A stretch of DNA of 64,000 bases from JANQNX01 sp965601665 (GTDB taxonomy: Bacteria; Pseudomonadota; Gammaproteobacteria; Eutrophobiales; Eutrophobiaceae). Location of the stretch: positions 2,170,001 to 2,234,000 of the forward strand of contig OZ271833.1 of the NCBI GenBank assembly GCA_965601665.1, written 5' to 3'. The notes beneath the pieces are model-generated. The model saw nothing but the letters and a program-made list of their open reading frames with translations. It did no database searches and had not been told where the DNA came from. Below, piece after piece: positions 1 through 9,193 of the stretch. The position numbers and the translations under genes were made by a program. Each line of letters begins with the position of its first letter. The first letter of the stretch is position 1.

Positions 1-669
1 TAACTCGGCCAGTAGTCCGTAATAGTCACTGCGCTTTAGCGGTGTACCATCACTACCAAGCTCATGGCTTGCCGCATGAGGTAGCCCGGCTATCCGTATT
101 AACAACGCGGCGGCATCATCAATATGGATCAGGTTTAACCAGCCATCAGCATCACCGCTAATGGGCTGACCGGATCTTACCGCTTGCAGGCCAATGATAC
201 GCCCCGGGCCATACAGTCCGGCAAGACGTACCACGCATGCGTGCTCAGCGTCGCTTAACCATGCCTGTTCAACTGCATATTGTCGCTGCGCACGTTCACT
301 ATCAATCATTACGTTGCTATCTGCGTCAACCATGCGTTCTTCCTGGCCGTACACGACAGTTGACGACGCCAGGATCCGGCGTCTGACAGGCAATTTATCA
401 AGCTGCAACAAAAACTCTGGTAACACATCGATATTGATCCGACCGGGAGGAATCAGTAGATGAACAACGAGGGCATCGCAGCAAGATAATGAAGCCAGGT
501 TGTCCCAGCTTGCCGGATCATTGATATCCAGTGCCAGCCCAATGCCTCCGGCATGAGCGGTGTTGGATGCAGAACGATTCGTGTACCAGAAGTTGCCGTC
601 AGCAAGCTGGTCACCAAGTCGCTGACCGAGATAACCATTACCAATGATAAGGTGTTTTATTTTTTCCAT
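1..669 (-). CDS. NAD(P)-dependent epimerase/reductase, YeeZ-like SDR (3' end cut by window)
   Basis: 223 codons are visible and the reading frame stays open to the window edge, so the C-terminus is missing. The N-terminus has a Rossmann dinucleotide motif GNGYLG (G10, G12, G15) right after the first beta strand. Further on come SSTVVYG (about 102-108) and RLAGLYGPGR (about 148-157), as in extended short-chain dehydrogenases of the YeeZ type. The usual YxxxK catalytic pair is not intact: Y131 is followed by Q135. The ATG is the first start after the upstream region. Substrate cannot be read from the sequence; a nucleotide-sugar epimerase or a reductase are both possible. It is divergent from the HDOD gene. 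Confidence 0.8.
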   Translation of the reverse strand, partial: MEKIKHLIIGNGYLGQRLGDQLADGNFWYTNRSASNTAHAGGIGLALDINDPASWDNLASLSCCDALVVHLLIPPGRINIDVLPEFLLQLDKLPVRRRILASSTVVYGQEERMVDADSNVMIDSERAQRQYAVEQAWLSDAEHACVVRLAGLYGPGRIIGLQAVRSGQPISGDADGWLNLIHIDDAAALLIRIAGLPHAASHELGSDGTPLKRSDYYGLLAEL

Positions 670-822
670 AACCCCTTGATATCAGCAAATATCTATTTAG
701 AAACGTCACGCCGGGCGAGAGTAAAACGACAACCCAAACACAAAGTTGGCATAAACCATGTATGTTAAATCAACATGGATTATTAATTCAAAAGTACTTA
801 CCGATAATGACAGGGAGGTTGT

Positions 823-1674
823 GTGGTGGCCCCGGGAACGACAGATTATTTAATTGAAGCCGATCAGTTATTAACACTGCCCGAGGTCTATCTCAGGGTC
901 AAGGATGCACTGGAGGATCCGGATACAGGGCTTGATCAGGTTGCAGAGTTGCTCAGCCATGATGCCGCGATGACTGCTCGCATCCTGAAAGTAGCCAACA
1001 GCTCGATCTATGGTCATGTCGCCAGTATCAATAATCTGACGCGCGCTATCACAGTGCTTGGTACACGTACAACCCACGATATCGTGTTGGCAACGTCGCT
1101 CGCCCACACGTTCAAGGGCATGCAAAAAGTCAATTACGATATTACCTGCTTCTGGCAGGAATCATTAATGCGTGCGGCAGTGGCACGCACCACTGCAGAA
1201 GTATTAACCATCAGGGACAGTGCCCGGCATTTTATCTGCGGGTTACTATCTGATATCGGACACATGATCATGTCTATTCGTGAACCGCAGTTGATGCAGA
1301 GGGTAATGCAACAACAAGCGAAAACCGGCCACCCGCTACACTTGTATGAGCGTTCAACCTTTGGCTTTGACTTTGGTGAACTAGGCGCCGATCTACTGGA
1401 AAGCTGGTCTCTGCCGGAAACCATTTTCATGCCGATACGCTACCAGAATTGTCCTGAAATGAGTCCTGAACTGTGTACAGAGGCGGCAATTTTGTATTGC
1501 GCATCGCGACTACATCCTGACGAGGACCTGTTTCCATCGATTATCGACCTCAGGACACTGGAGCTGTGCGGCATCACACGGCTGGACTATGACGCCATCC
1601 GGACAGGCGCCAGTCATTTATACAACGAGGCCGTGGCACTGTTTCCATTACAGCAATATAAACAGGCCGTCTAA
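823..1674 (+). CDS. HDOD domain protein
   Basis: 283 residues, made almost entirely of one HDOD domain (about residues 15-230), a relative of HD phosphohydrolases lacking most metal ligands. The pattern LLSHDAAMTARILKVANS followed by an INNLTRAITVLG helix is typical. HDOD proteins act in signalling and stress or c-di-GMP-linked regulation; the specific role here is unknown. It begins at a GTG seven bases or less downstream of an AGGGAGG ribosome-binding site; a second in-frame GTG follows at once and could be used instead. It stands alone, with an imperfect inverted repeat (CCATGT...ACATGG) about 45 bases upstream. Confidence 0.85.
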   Translation: MVAPGTTDYLIEADQLLTLPEVYLRVKDALEDPDTGLDQVAELLSHDAAMTARILKVANSSIYGHVASINNLTRAITVLGTRTTHDIVLATSLAHTFKGMQKVNYDITCFWQESLMRAAVARTTAEVLTIRDSARHFICGLLSDIGHMIMSIREPQLMQRVMQQQAKTGHPLHLYERSTFGFDFGELGADLLESWSLPETIFMPIRYQNCPEMSPELCTEAAILYCASRLHPDEDLFPSIIDLRTLELCGITRLDYDAIRTGASHLYNEAVALFPLQQYKQAV

Positions 1675-1706
1675 CTACTGACCAGATCTCCAGCCACAGA
1701 CACTAT

Positions 1707-1735
1707 TTCCTGCATTCGGCACAATTGAGTATAAT
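1707..1735 (+). promoter_or_regulatory. Candidate sigma-70 promoter for the cytochrome c gene
   Basis: A perfect TATAAT lies at 1730-1735, 45 bases before the cytochrome ATG. The -35 position (TTCCTG at 1707-1712, spacing 17) is poor, so only the -10 element supports this call. Confidence 0.4.
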
Positions 1736-1779
1736 TTGCCAATAAGATACGTATAAAACTACCAACAGAGAGTAGAACA

Positions 1780-2316
1780 ATGAGTCAGGAACAGGATCGA
1801 ATATTTTTTCGCAATTTTTCACTGGTCGTCGGCGGCATTGCCGTCATGATGGTCATATTCTTTCTCGCGGCCAAGGTAGTCAGCCCCGATGCCTACGCTG
1901 ATGCTGATGCGGCTGACGAAAAAGTCGCCGAGATTACCAGGCCAGTTGGAAAGGTCGTTGTTGCCGGTGAAGAGGCGGCTGTCGAGGAAACGGCGATTGC
2001 TGAAGCCGCTGTAGCCGAAGCTGAAACTATGGTTGCTGCGGCAGACACGGGCGGCGGCAAGAGTGGTGAAGAAGTCTATAACGGCTTGTGTAAAAACTGC
2101 CACGGCATGGCGGCAATGGCGGCGATGATGCCGCAGCTTGGTGACAAGGCGGCCTGGGAACCGCGCATAGCCAAGGGCATTGACAGCTTGTATAACAATG
2201 CCATTAACGGCTATGCCGGAGAAATGGGCGTTATGCCGGCAAGAGGTGGCAACCCTGCATTATCTGACGACGAAGTTAAGGCTGCCGTTGATTATATCGT
2301 CGAAGCTTCTCAGTAG
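1780..2316 (+). CDS. Membrane-anchored cytochrome c5-like protein
   Basis: 178 residues. A membrane anchor occupies about residues 13-33, then an Ala/Glu-rich linker (about 38-90) leads to a single class I cytochrome c domain. The heme site is CKNCH (C104, C107, axial H108) and the likely sixth ligand is the Met in GVMPARGG near residue 168. Size and motif resemble the cytochrome c5 family, small periplasmic electron carriers between the quinol-oxidising complex and terminal oxidases. The anchor is probably uncleaved, so the heme domain would be tethered on the periplasmic face. The gene is monocistronic, bounded downstream by a strong terminator. The redox partner is unknown. Confidence 0.88.
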   Translation: MSQEQDRIFFRNFSLVVGGIAVMMVIFFLAAKVVSPDAYADADAADEKVAEITRPVGKVVVAGEEAAVEETAIAEAAVAEAETMVAAADTGGGKSGEEVYNGLCKNCHGMAAMAAMMPQLGDKAAWEPRIAKGIDSLYNNAINGYAGEMGVMPARGGNPALSDDEVKAAVDYIVEASQ

Positions 2317-2331
2317 ACTTTTTGAGATATT

Positions 2332-2362
2332 AAAAAAAAAAGGCCCTGCAGGGCCTTTTTTT
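2332..2362. terminator. Bidirectional rho-independent terminator
   Basis: A perfect GGCCCTG/CAGGGCC palindrome (2342-2355) has ten A before it and seven T after it, so it can end transcription in both directions. It separates two convergent genes, and the stop codon of the minus-strand gene lies inside its T tract. Confidence 0.9.
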
Positions 2363-3479
2363 ATGGTGTTTGCAAGGACCTTGTGTAGGCCTGTTCTGAC
2401 AGATCATTCCAATTTTTATAACTGGTTCGAAATGCTTCATAGGCCTCGTAAACACGCTTGAAGTCGGGGTTGGCTGCCGCCTCTTCCCGCAGTGTCTGGC
2501 GCGTGGTTTGCCTGAACTCACTGATGACATCATCGGGGAAGCCGAGAATGTCGACCTTATTTTTCTTCTGTAATTCCTGCAACGCCACCTGGTTTCGGTA
2601 TTCCATTTGCGCATAAATCCATTCGCTGGTTGCCGCTGCTGTGACTTCCACTATCTTTTTCAAATCATCACCCAGCAGTGTCCACTTGTCCTTGTTTACC
2701 ATCAGCTCAAAAACCGTGCCTGGCTCATGCCAGCCGGGGTAGTAGTAATAACTTGCAGCCCTGTCCAGACCAAGCCGCATGTCATGGAACGGTGCCACCC
2801 ATTCAGTCGCATCAAGCATGCCGCGCTCAAGCGCAGTATAAATTTCTGCACCGGACATCAGGACCGGATTACCGCCCGCTTTCTTGAACACTTTGCCACC
2901 AAGTCCCGGGATGCGCATACGCAAACCCCTGATATCATCGATGGATTCAATCTTCTTGTTAAACCAGCCACCCATTTGTAAGCCGGTATTGCCCATTGGA
3001 AACGGCAGCACGTTAAAGGGCGCATAGATTTCCCGCCACAGTTCCAGCCCACCACCGTTGTACAGCCATGCATTCATGCCCTTGGCCGTCATACCAAAAG
3101 GCACCGTAGAAAAGAATTGCGCCGCCGGCACTACACCGGCCCAGTAATATGGCGAGCCATGCCCCATTTCAACGAGGCCCTGCGATACAGCATCGAAGAC
3201 CTGTAACGCGGGTACCAGTTCGCCTCCGGCATAAACCTGAATATCCAGTCGACCGTTACTCATCGTGCGCACATCATCGGCAAACTTGATCGCACCTTCC
3301 TGGAAGACAGGAAAATTGGCCGGCCATGTCGTCACCATCTTCCATTTGAATACTTCGTTAGAAGCGACGGCAGCAACACCGGGCGCACCGACATCAATCA
3401 GCGGCTTGCCATCACAACCGGAAAGCAAGGCACTTATCAATAAACTCGCTAATAATGAAACATGTTTTAATCTGCTCAT
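2361..3479 (-). CDS. TRAP-type transporter substrate-binding lipoprotein (DctP family)
   Basis: 372 residues. The N-terminus is a lipoprotein signal peptide with lipobox LSGC (Cys22), so the mature protein should be lipid-anchored. The rest is a DctP-type periplasmic binding fold: FKWKMVTTWP at the mature start, RMRIPGLGG with the Arg that usually grips the substrate carboxylate, and LDATEWVAPF, close to the TakP (2-oxoacid-binding) branch. The exact ligand is inferred only as an organic acid. No DctQ or DctM membrane subunit is nearby, so it is an orphan in this window. Its stop codon overlaps the shared terminator. Confidence 0.85.
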   Translation of the reverse strand: MSRLKHVSLLASLLISALLSGCDGKPLIDVGAPGVAAVASNEVFKWKMVTTWPANFPVFQEGAIKFADDVRTMSNGRLDIQVYAGGELVPALQVFDAVSQGLVEMGHGSPYYWAGVVPAAQFFSTVPFGMTAKGMNAWLYNGGGLELWREIYAPFNVLPFPMGNTGLQMGGWFNKKIESIDDIRGLRMRIPGLGGKVFKKAGGNPVLMSGAEIYTALERGMLDATEWVAPFHDMRLGLDRAASYYYYPGWHEPGTVFELMVNKDKWTLLGDDLKKIVEVTAAATSEWIYAQMEYRNQVALQELQKKNKVDILGFPDDVISEFRQTTRQTLREEAAANPDFKRVYEAYEAFRTSYKNWNDLSEQAYTRSLQTP

Positions 3480-3509
3480 CGCTAAAACTCTGAATATTTA
3501 ATGTTCAAT

Positions 3510-3630
3510 CTGGAATGAGTAATTTTTCAACATATAAGGCGCGAGGTCTTTGAGAAGCGGAATTGACTAGCGCGTCAATGAGCATCGAAAAAGGCCGAGC
3601 AACAAAGTAATCGGAAAAAATAAACATGCC
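3510..3630 (-). repeat. Structured repeat, copy A (3' of uvrD)
   Basis: This copy sits just after the uvrD stop and aligns along its length with 33435-33555. The core, read on the plus strand, is CGGA (3558-3561), a 6-bp stem ATTGAC (3562-3567), a 6-base loop, GTCAAT (3574-3579), then GAG. A conserved tail follows, with AAAGTAAT (3603-3610) and an A-rich stretch ending in CAT. The other copy keeps the flanks, stem length and loop length but has a different, still complementary stem. In gene sense it is a 3' untranslated or intergenic element. Function unknown. Confidence 0.65.
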
Positions 3631-5795
3631 TATGCGGGTTGCAGGTTGGCATAGGCGGCGACCAGCCACTTACACCCCGCCTGCTCAAAGTTAACCTGAA
3701 TCCGCATGTGCCCACCACTGCCCTCAAGGTTAAGCACGACACCCTCTCCAAACTTGGCATGCGACACGCGCTGTCCCAGTGATAAACCACTCTTGTCGGT
3801 TTCGCTACTGATATGCTGACGGCTAAATAAGGACTCAGTCACACTGCCACCAAGACGGATGTCATTAAGCAAACTCGATGGGATCTCGTCGATGAAACGT
3901 GATGGTGTTGGATAGTAATCCGAACCATGCAGGCGTCGGTGTTGGGCGTGGGTCATGGTCAGTCGCTGCTGGGCACGAGTGATGCCGACATAGCAAAGGC
4001 GGCGCTCCTCTTCCAGCTGCACCAGGTCTTCGCTGCTGCGTTGATGGGGAAACAACCCCTCTTCCATGCCAACCAGGAATACATCATTAAACTCCAGTCC
4101 CTTGGCAGAATGCAGCGTCATAAGGTGCACGCAGTCCGAGGCCTCGCTGGCCTGCGTTTCGCCTGATTCCAGTGCGGCATGCGCAAGAAAAGCGGACAAG
4201 GCATCCATCTCAGCAAGCTCCTCATCATCACCAATCTCGAATTCCTGCGCAGCCGACACCAGTTCTTCCAGGTTTTCAATGCGCGCCTTGCCCTTCTCGC
4301 CCTTTTCTTTCTGGAAGTGTTGGATCAGTCCACTGAGCTTGATGACCTGATCGATGTGCTCGTTCAAAACTGTATCGGCCTGGGATTGCTGCATACGTTT
4401 TATCAGTTGCAGAAATTGCTCCAGCGCATTCAGGGCGCGGGCACTGAGTAATTTATGTTGCACAATATGCTCGGCGGCCTGCCACATCGAACACTGGTCC
4501 TGTCTTGCTACCTGACGTAACTCATCGATCGTGCGATTGCCGATACCTCGAGTTGGCGTATTCACAATACGCTCGAACGAGGCATCGTCGTCCTGGAAGC
4601 GGGTAAGACGCACATAGGCAAGTGCGTCCTTAATCTCTGCCCGTTCGTAGAATCGCATACCACCATATACCCGGTAAGGAATCGTCTCCCGCATTAATGC
4701 CTCTTCAATGACCCGAGACTGCGCGCTGACCCGGTACAGGATTGCATAATCCTTATAGGGTTTGCCTTGCTCTGGCGCTGAACGAATTTGATCAACAACG
4801 TAGCGGGCCTCGTCAGTCTCGTTATACGCCATGTATACCCCGATACGATCGCCATCTTCGCCCTCGGTCCAAAGGTCTTTACCGAGGCGTGCGTTATTAT
4901 TGGCAATCAACTCGTTGGCAGCCTTGAGGATGGTTGCCGTTGATCGATAGTTCTGCTGCAGTTTAAGCAATTGCACGTGCTTGAAATCCTGCTCAAAGGC
5001 CTGCATGTTTTCCACCCGCGCACCACGCCAGCTATAAATCGACTGGTCATCATCACCAACGGCAAACAGCGTGTTTTTCTCGCCAACCAGCAGTCGCAAC
5101 CATGCGTATTGCAACGCGTTGGTATCCTGGAATTCGTCTACCAGTACATGGCCAAAACGTTGCTGGTAATGTTCGCGTATCGATGCATGATCGCGAAACA
5201 GTTCGAACGTGCGTAGCAACAGTTCAGCAAAATCAACAAGGCCGGAACGCTCACAGCTTTCCTGGTAGGCCTTGTAAATCCGGATCATTTGCGCCGTGGT
5301 GACATCTCCATGGTCATCAATCTTGTCCGGGCGCAGGCCGTCATCTTTCCTCGCGTTAATGAACCACTGCGCCTCACGCGGCGGGTATTGAGACTCGTCC
5401 AGTTGCATGGATCGCACCACGCGCCGAACTGCGCGAAACTGGTCCTCGCTATCCAGTATCTGGAAGCTTTCCGGAAGGCCGGCCTCCTGCCAGTGTGCAC
5501 GCAAGAACCGATGCGCAAGGCCATGGAAGGTGCCTACCCACATCCCTTTAACTGACTGCCCCAGCAGCTTCTCAATGCGCGCACGCATCTCGGCGGCCGC
5601 CTTGTTGGTAAAAGTGACTGCCAGAATACTGTAAGGCGATGCCTGTCCTGTTTCTATATACCACGCAATGCGATGCACCAGCACCCGCGTTTTACCACTG
5701 CCGGCACCGGCCAACACCAGCTTATTGCCAGTCTCGGCCGCCACGGCCTCGCGTTGTTCGCTGTTCAGGGAATCAAGAATATGGGATACATCCAT
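3630..5795 (-). CDS. uvrD: DNA helicase II UvrD
   Basis: 721 residues, almost exactly the E. coli length. UvrD is a superfamily 1A 3'-5' helicase for nucleotide excision and mismatch repair. Walker A AGAGSGKTR is near residue 32, motif Ia follows at AVTFTNKAAAEM, and motif II is VDEFQDTN. The C-terminal 45 residues form the Tudor-like domain (GQRVSHAKFGEGVV) that binds RNA polymerase in UvrD/PcrA. I chose the ATG giving MDVSHILDSLN because it matches the family start; an upstream in-frame TTG would add six residues. A TACAAT lies close before the ATG, but I could not place a convincing LexA box. Confidence 0.95.
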   Translation of the reverse strand: MDVSHILDSLNSEQREAVAAETGNKLVLAGAGSGKTRVLVHRIAWYIETGQASPYSILAVTFTNKAAAEMRARIEKLLGQSVKGMWVGTFHGLAHRFLRAHWQEAGLPESFQILDSEDQFRAVRRVVRSMQLDESQYPPREAQWFINARKDDGLRPDKIDDHGDVTTAQMIRIYKAYQESCERSGLVDFAELLLRTFELFRDHASIREHYQQRFGHVLVDEFQDTNALQYAWLRLLVGEKNTLFAVGDDDQSIYSWRGARVENMQAFEQDFKHVQLLKLQQNYRSTATILKAANELIANNNARLGKDLWTEGEDGDRIGVYMAYNETDEARYVVDQIRSAPEQGKPYKDYAILYRVSAQSRVIEEALMRETIPYRVYGGMRFYERAEIKDALAYVRLTRFQDDDASFERIVNTPTRGIGNRTIDELRQVARQDQCSMWQAAEHIVQHKLLSARALNALEQFLQLIKRMQQSQADTVLNEHIDQVIKLSGLIQHFQKEKGEKGKARIENLEELVSAAQEFEIGDDEELAEMDALSAFLAHAALESGETQASEASDCVHLMTLHSAKGLEFNDVFLVGMEEGLFPHQRSSEDLVQLEEERRLCYVGITRAQQRLTMTHAQHRRLHGSDYYPTPSRFIDEIPSSLLNDIRLGGSVTESLFSRQHISSETDKSGLSLGQRVSHAKFGEGVVLNLEGSGGHMRIQVNFEQAGCKWLVAAYANLQPA

Positions 5796-5897
5796 GGAAC
5801 AGATTGTACGCAAATGTATCTGACTATTAAATTGACACGCACGTTGACAGGCTTGAATGCTAGACTGTCACCTCGACATTACCCACAAACAGGAATT

Positions 5898-7247
5898 ATG
5901 GAAGCAATTAGTACAACCGGCCTTAATGCCAAACGCGAGGAACTGGTAGCCATTATTGATAGCGTGCTGAAACGCGCTAGTGCACTTGGCGCCACGGCAG
6001 CCGAGGCGGACATTGGCGCAGGTTCAGGACTTACAGCCAATGTCCGCATGGGAGAAATCGACAAACTTGAGTTTGAGCGAGACAAGGGCCTCAGTGTGAC
6101 GCTTTATGTTAACGGTCAGAAAGGCAGCGCCAGCACCTCTGACTTCAGTTCGGCAGCGCTGGAAAAAACAGTAAACGCTGCCCTCAGCATCGCCCGCTAT
6201 GCCAGCCATGACAAGTATGCAGGGCTGGTGGACGCCAGCGAAATGGCAGGAGACATACCCAATCTTGACCTGCATCATCCGTGGTCAATTTCGCCTGAAC
6301 AGGCCATTGATATGGCGAAGGAGTGTGAACAGCTCGCTTTTGACAAGGATAAGCGGATTACCAATGCGGATGGCACCGTTGTCAGTACCTATTCAGGTAT
6401 CAACCTGTATGGAAACAGTCATGGTTTTATCGACGGCTGGGACTGGTCAGTGCACAGCATCGATTGCACCGTTATCGCTGAAGACGGCAACGGCATGCAG
6501 CGTGATGGCTGGTACAGCAAGACCCGGGATCCCCGGGACCTGGAAGATATCAAGGCCATCAGTAGTGAAGCAGCCAGGCGCACGATTAATCGACTCGGGT
6601 CGCGCAAGCTGAGCACCCGTCAGGCGCCGGTTATCTTTGAGGCGCCGGTCGCTTCGGGATTGTTCTCCGCGCTGATTTCCGCAATTTCGGGTAACAGCCT
6701 GTATCGTCGGGCCAGTTTCATGCTCGATATGAAGGGTAAACCGGTGTGCGCTGATCACATTAACATCGGGGAACACCCGCATATGCTGAAGGCCATGGGC
6801 AGTGCGCCATTTGATAATGACGGTGTTGCAACGCGTGAACGCCCGATAGTCAGCAATGGTGTGCTACAGGACTATGTCCTTAGCGGCTACTCGGCAAGAC
6901 GACTCGGCATGCAGACCACGGCCAATGCCGGCGGTGTGCATAACCTGATGGTTGAACCAGGACCCAATAACCTGCAGCAGATGCTAAAAGACATGGGCAC
7001 CGGATTATTGATCACCGATATGATTGGCTTTGGTGTTAACCAGGTTACCGGTGACTACTCGCGTGGTGCATCCGGCTTCTGGGTCGAAAATGGCGAACTG
7101 GCCTACCCGGTTGAAGAGATTACTGTCGCTGGCAACCTGAAAGACATGTACATGAACATCGTACAGACAGGAAACGATATCGATACACGAGGTAATTATC
7201 GTTGCGGATCGGTATTGATTGAGAATATGACCATCGCTGGTGAGTAA
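5898..7247 (+). CDS. pmbA: Metalloprotease PmbA/TldE
   Basis: 449 residues, matching E. coli PmbA (450). PmbA (TldE) pairs with TldD in a heterodimeric protease that processes microcin B17 and degrades unfolded peptides and CcdA; TldD carries the zinc site and is not in this window. The signature is seen in the N-terminal helical region, GLSVTLYVNGQKGSASTSD, and in the C-terminal glycine-rich part (MIGFGVNQVTGDYSRGASGF, VEEITVAGNL). The frame is open further upstream into uvrD, but the ATG at the given start follows AGGA and matches family length. It is divergent from uvrD. Confidence 0.93.
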   Translation: MEAISTTGLNAKREELVAIIDSVLKRASALGATAAEADIGAGSGLTANVRMGEIDKLEFERDKGLSVTLYVNGQKGSASTSDFSSAALEKTVNAALSIARYASHDKYAGLVDASEMAGDIPNLDLHHPWSISPEQAIDMAKECEQLAFDKDKRITNADGTVVSTYSGINLYGNSHGFIDGWDWSVHSIDCTVIAEDGNGMQRDGWYSKTRDPRDLEDIKAISSEAARRTINRLGSRKLSTRQAPVIFEAPVASGLFSALISAISGNSLYRRASFMLDMKGKPVCADHINIGEHPHMLKAMGSAPFDNDGVATRERPIVSNGVLQDYVLSGYSARRLGMQTTANAGGVHNLMVEPGPNNLQQMLKDMGTGLLITDMIGFGVNQVTGDYSRGASGFWVENGELAYPVEEITVAGNLKDMYMNIVQTGNDIDTRGNYRCGSVLIENMTIAGE

Positions 7248-7256
7248 TACTCAGCT

Positions 7257-8213
7257 ATGAACATGCAGGACGACAACAGCGCGCTGATTGACTCTGCGGT
7301 ACAAAAGCTGGATGAGGTAATCAACAACGTCAATCGCATCATTCTCGGTAAGGACAAGGCAATACGACTATCGGTGTCATGCCTGCTGGCCAGAGGCCAC
7401 CTGTTAATTGAGGATACACCCGGGGTAGGAAAGACCACGTTGTCTCATACGCTTGCCAACGTCATGGGGCTTAGCTATCAGCGTATCCAGTTTACCAGCG
7501 ACCTGTTGCCTGCCGATATCCTTGGTGTCTCCGTTTACAATCGGGACAGCAGTGGCTTTGACTTTCACCCAGGTCCTGTTTTCTCCAACGTTATCCTGGC
7601 TGATGAAATTAACCGTGCCACACCGCGCACACAAAGCGCGTTACTTGAAGCAATGGCCGAGTTCCAGGTCACTATAGAGGGCGAAACACGGAACCTGCCG
7701 GTTCCCTTTTTCGTCATCGCAACTCAAAACCCGATCAACCAGGTTGGTACATTTCCACTGCCAGAATCACAACTTGACCGTTTTCTTATGCGTATCGATC
7801 TTGGTTACCCGGATACGATGGCAGAACGTGAACTGTTAAAAGGAAAAAATCGCAAGGAACTGATCGATGCACTGCCAGCGGTATTGTCCGGGCAGGAACT
7901 TGTCGCCTTGCAAAACCACATAGACTCAATTCATGTAGCAGATGCACTGCTTGATTACCTGCAAAACATACTGGAATACAGTCGCAACGCCGGATGCTAC
8001 CTGCACGGCTTATCACCGCGCGCTGGCTTGTCCATTCTTAACGCCGCAAGAGCATGGGCCATGCTGCATAGCCATGAACATGTCATGCCCGAGGACATAC
8101 AGGCCGTTTTACCAAGTGTGACAGGCCACCGACTTCAGTACAGTCATGATACCGATAATGATCCGGCATTAACGCCGGCCCAGCATTTGATAAACAACGT
8201 CGCAATACCCTGA
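7257..8213 (+). CDS. MoxR-family AAA+ ATPase
   Basis: 318 residues. Walker A is DTPGVGKTTLSH near residue 50 and Walker B with sensor is VILADEINRATPRTQSALLEAMAE (about 117-140). The C-terminal lid follows at about 225-310. MoxR ATPases act as chaperone-like activators, nearly always encoded beside DUF58 and transglutaminase or VWA proteins. That is so here: the next gene begins two bases after the stop. The three genes form one operon with very tight spacing. The client protein is not known. Confidence 0.93.
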   Translation: MNMQDDNSALIDSAVQKLDEVINNVNRIILGKDKAIRLSVSCLLARGHLLIEDTPGVGKTTLSHTLANVMGLSYQRIQFTSDLLPADILGVSVYNRDSSGFDFHPGPVFSNVILADEINRATPRTQSALLEAMAEFQVTIEGETRNLPVPFFVIATQNPINQVGTFPLPESQLDRFLMRIDLGYPDTMAERELLKGKNRKELIDALPAVLSGQELVALQNHIDSIHVADALLDYLQNILEYSRNAGCYLHGLSPRAGLSILNAARAWAMLHSHEHVMPEDIQAVLPSVTGHRLQYSHDTDNDPALTPAQHLINNVAIP

Positions 8214-8215
8214 TC

Positions 8216-9193
8216 ATGGCTACGTCTGTAGTACTGGAACGTGTTCAACGTGATAAAACCGGCACTACGGGATTCAATACTGAACAACTGACACGGCAGC
8301 GCGTTTATATCTTTCCAACCGCACAGGGCTGGGTCTACGCGCTAATGCTGGTCGTGATGCTGTTGGGTGCGATCAATTACAGCAATAGCATGGCCTTCAT
8401 GCTGTGTTTCCTGCTAACAGGGCTCGGCATTGTGTGCATGTTGCACACTTACCGCAATCTTGCCGGGCTTGTCATCACCGCGCACAAACCTGATGCAGTT
8501 TTTCAAGGCCAGACGGCACAGTTCCCCATTCAAGTCGATAACAGGCCCGGGCAGGACAGGTTTGGTCTCACCCTGAAGCGAAAGTCCAGGCAAAAGAAAA
8601 TAGATGCGAACCCGGGCAACCAGTTCAGTGTCGACGCCGGGCAGCAACAACAGGTGTTGTTCCCGGTGCCGACGACGAGGCGTGGCCGCATCTATGCGGG
8701 ACAGTTGATCATTGAAACCCGCTTTCCACTCGGTATCTTTAGGGCATGGTCGCAAATCAACCCTGAACAGGATTGCGTGGTATATCCGCAAGCGACAGGA
8801 CAGAGGTTGTTACCGGAACATTCGCAACTCGAGGAAGAACTCGAGCTTGGCAACAAGACGGGTACTGATGACTTTGCCGGCTTCAGGAAATACCGGCCGG
8901 GTGATGCAACGCGTTCGATAGCCTGGAAGGCCTTTGCCCGTGAACAAGGGCTGCATGTTAAACAATTCAGCGGTAGCGGTAGCGAAACCCTTGTTTTTGA
9001 ATGGGAGGATGTGTCATTCCTCGATCAAATTGAAGCGCGCCTGTCACAACTTTGCCTGTGGATACTGATTGCTGATGATAGCGGCTTGCAATACGGCTTG
9101 AATATACCCGGTGTTGAAATAGAACCCGGGGCGGGCGAGCAACACCGTCACCAGTGTCTGGAAAAACTCGCACTGTTCGGGAGCGCTGAATGA
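8216..9193 (+). CDS. DUF58 domain membrane protein
   Basis: 325 residues. Two membrane segments lie at about residues 38-75, followed by a beta-rich region and the DUF58 core with the hallmark FRKYRPGDATRSIAWKAFAR (about 222-241). The ATG is two bases after the moxR stop, and the stop overlaps the start of the following transglutaminase gene by four bases, so translation is probably coupled. DUF58 proteins partner with MoxR ATPases; the biochemical activity is unknown. Confidence 0.9.
   Translation: MATSVVLERVQRDKTGTTGFNTEQLTRQRVYIFPTAQGWVYALMLVVMLLGAINYSNSMAFMLCFLLTGLGIVCMLHTYRNLAGLVITAHKPDAVFQGQTAQFPIQVDNRPGQDRFGLTLKRKSRQKKIDANPGNQFSVDAGQQQQVLFPVPTTRRGRIYAGQLIIETRFPLGIFRAWSQINPEQDCVVYPQATGQRLLPEHSQLEEELELGNKTGTDDFAGFRKYRPGDATRSIAWKAFAREQGLHVKQFSGSGSETLVFEWEDVSFLDQIEARLSQLCLWILIADDSGLQYGLNIPGVEIEPGAGEQHRHQCLEKLALFGSAE

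Noticed and set aside
5832..5849. Two perfect TTGACA hexamers 12 bases apart upstream of pmbA, looking like -35 boxes
   Set aside because: Neither has an acceptable -10 hexamer at 16-18 bases (GAATGC and GTCACC); TAGACT is at the wrong distance from both.
5700..5897. LexA (SOS) box upstream of uvrD
   Set aside because: No CTGT-N8-ACAG match, even with one mismatch at a sensible place.
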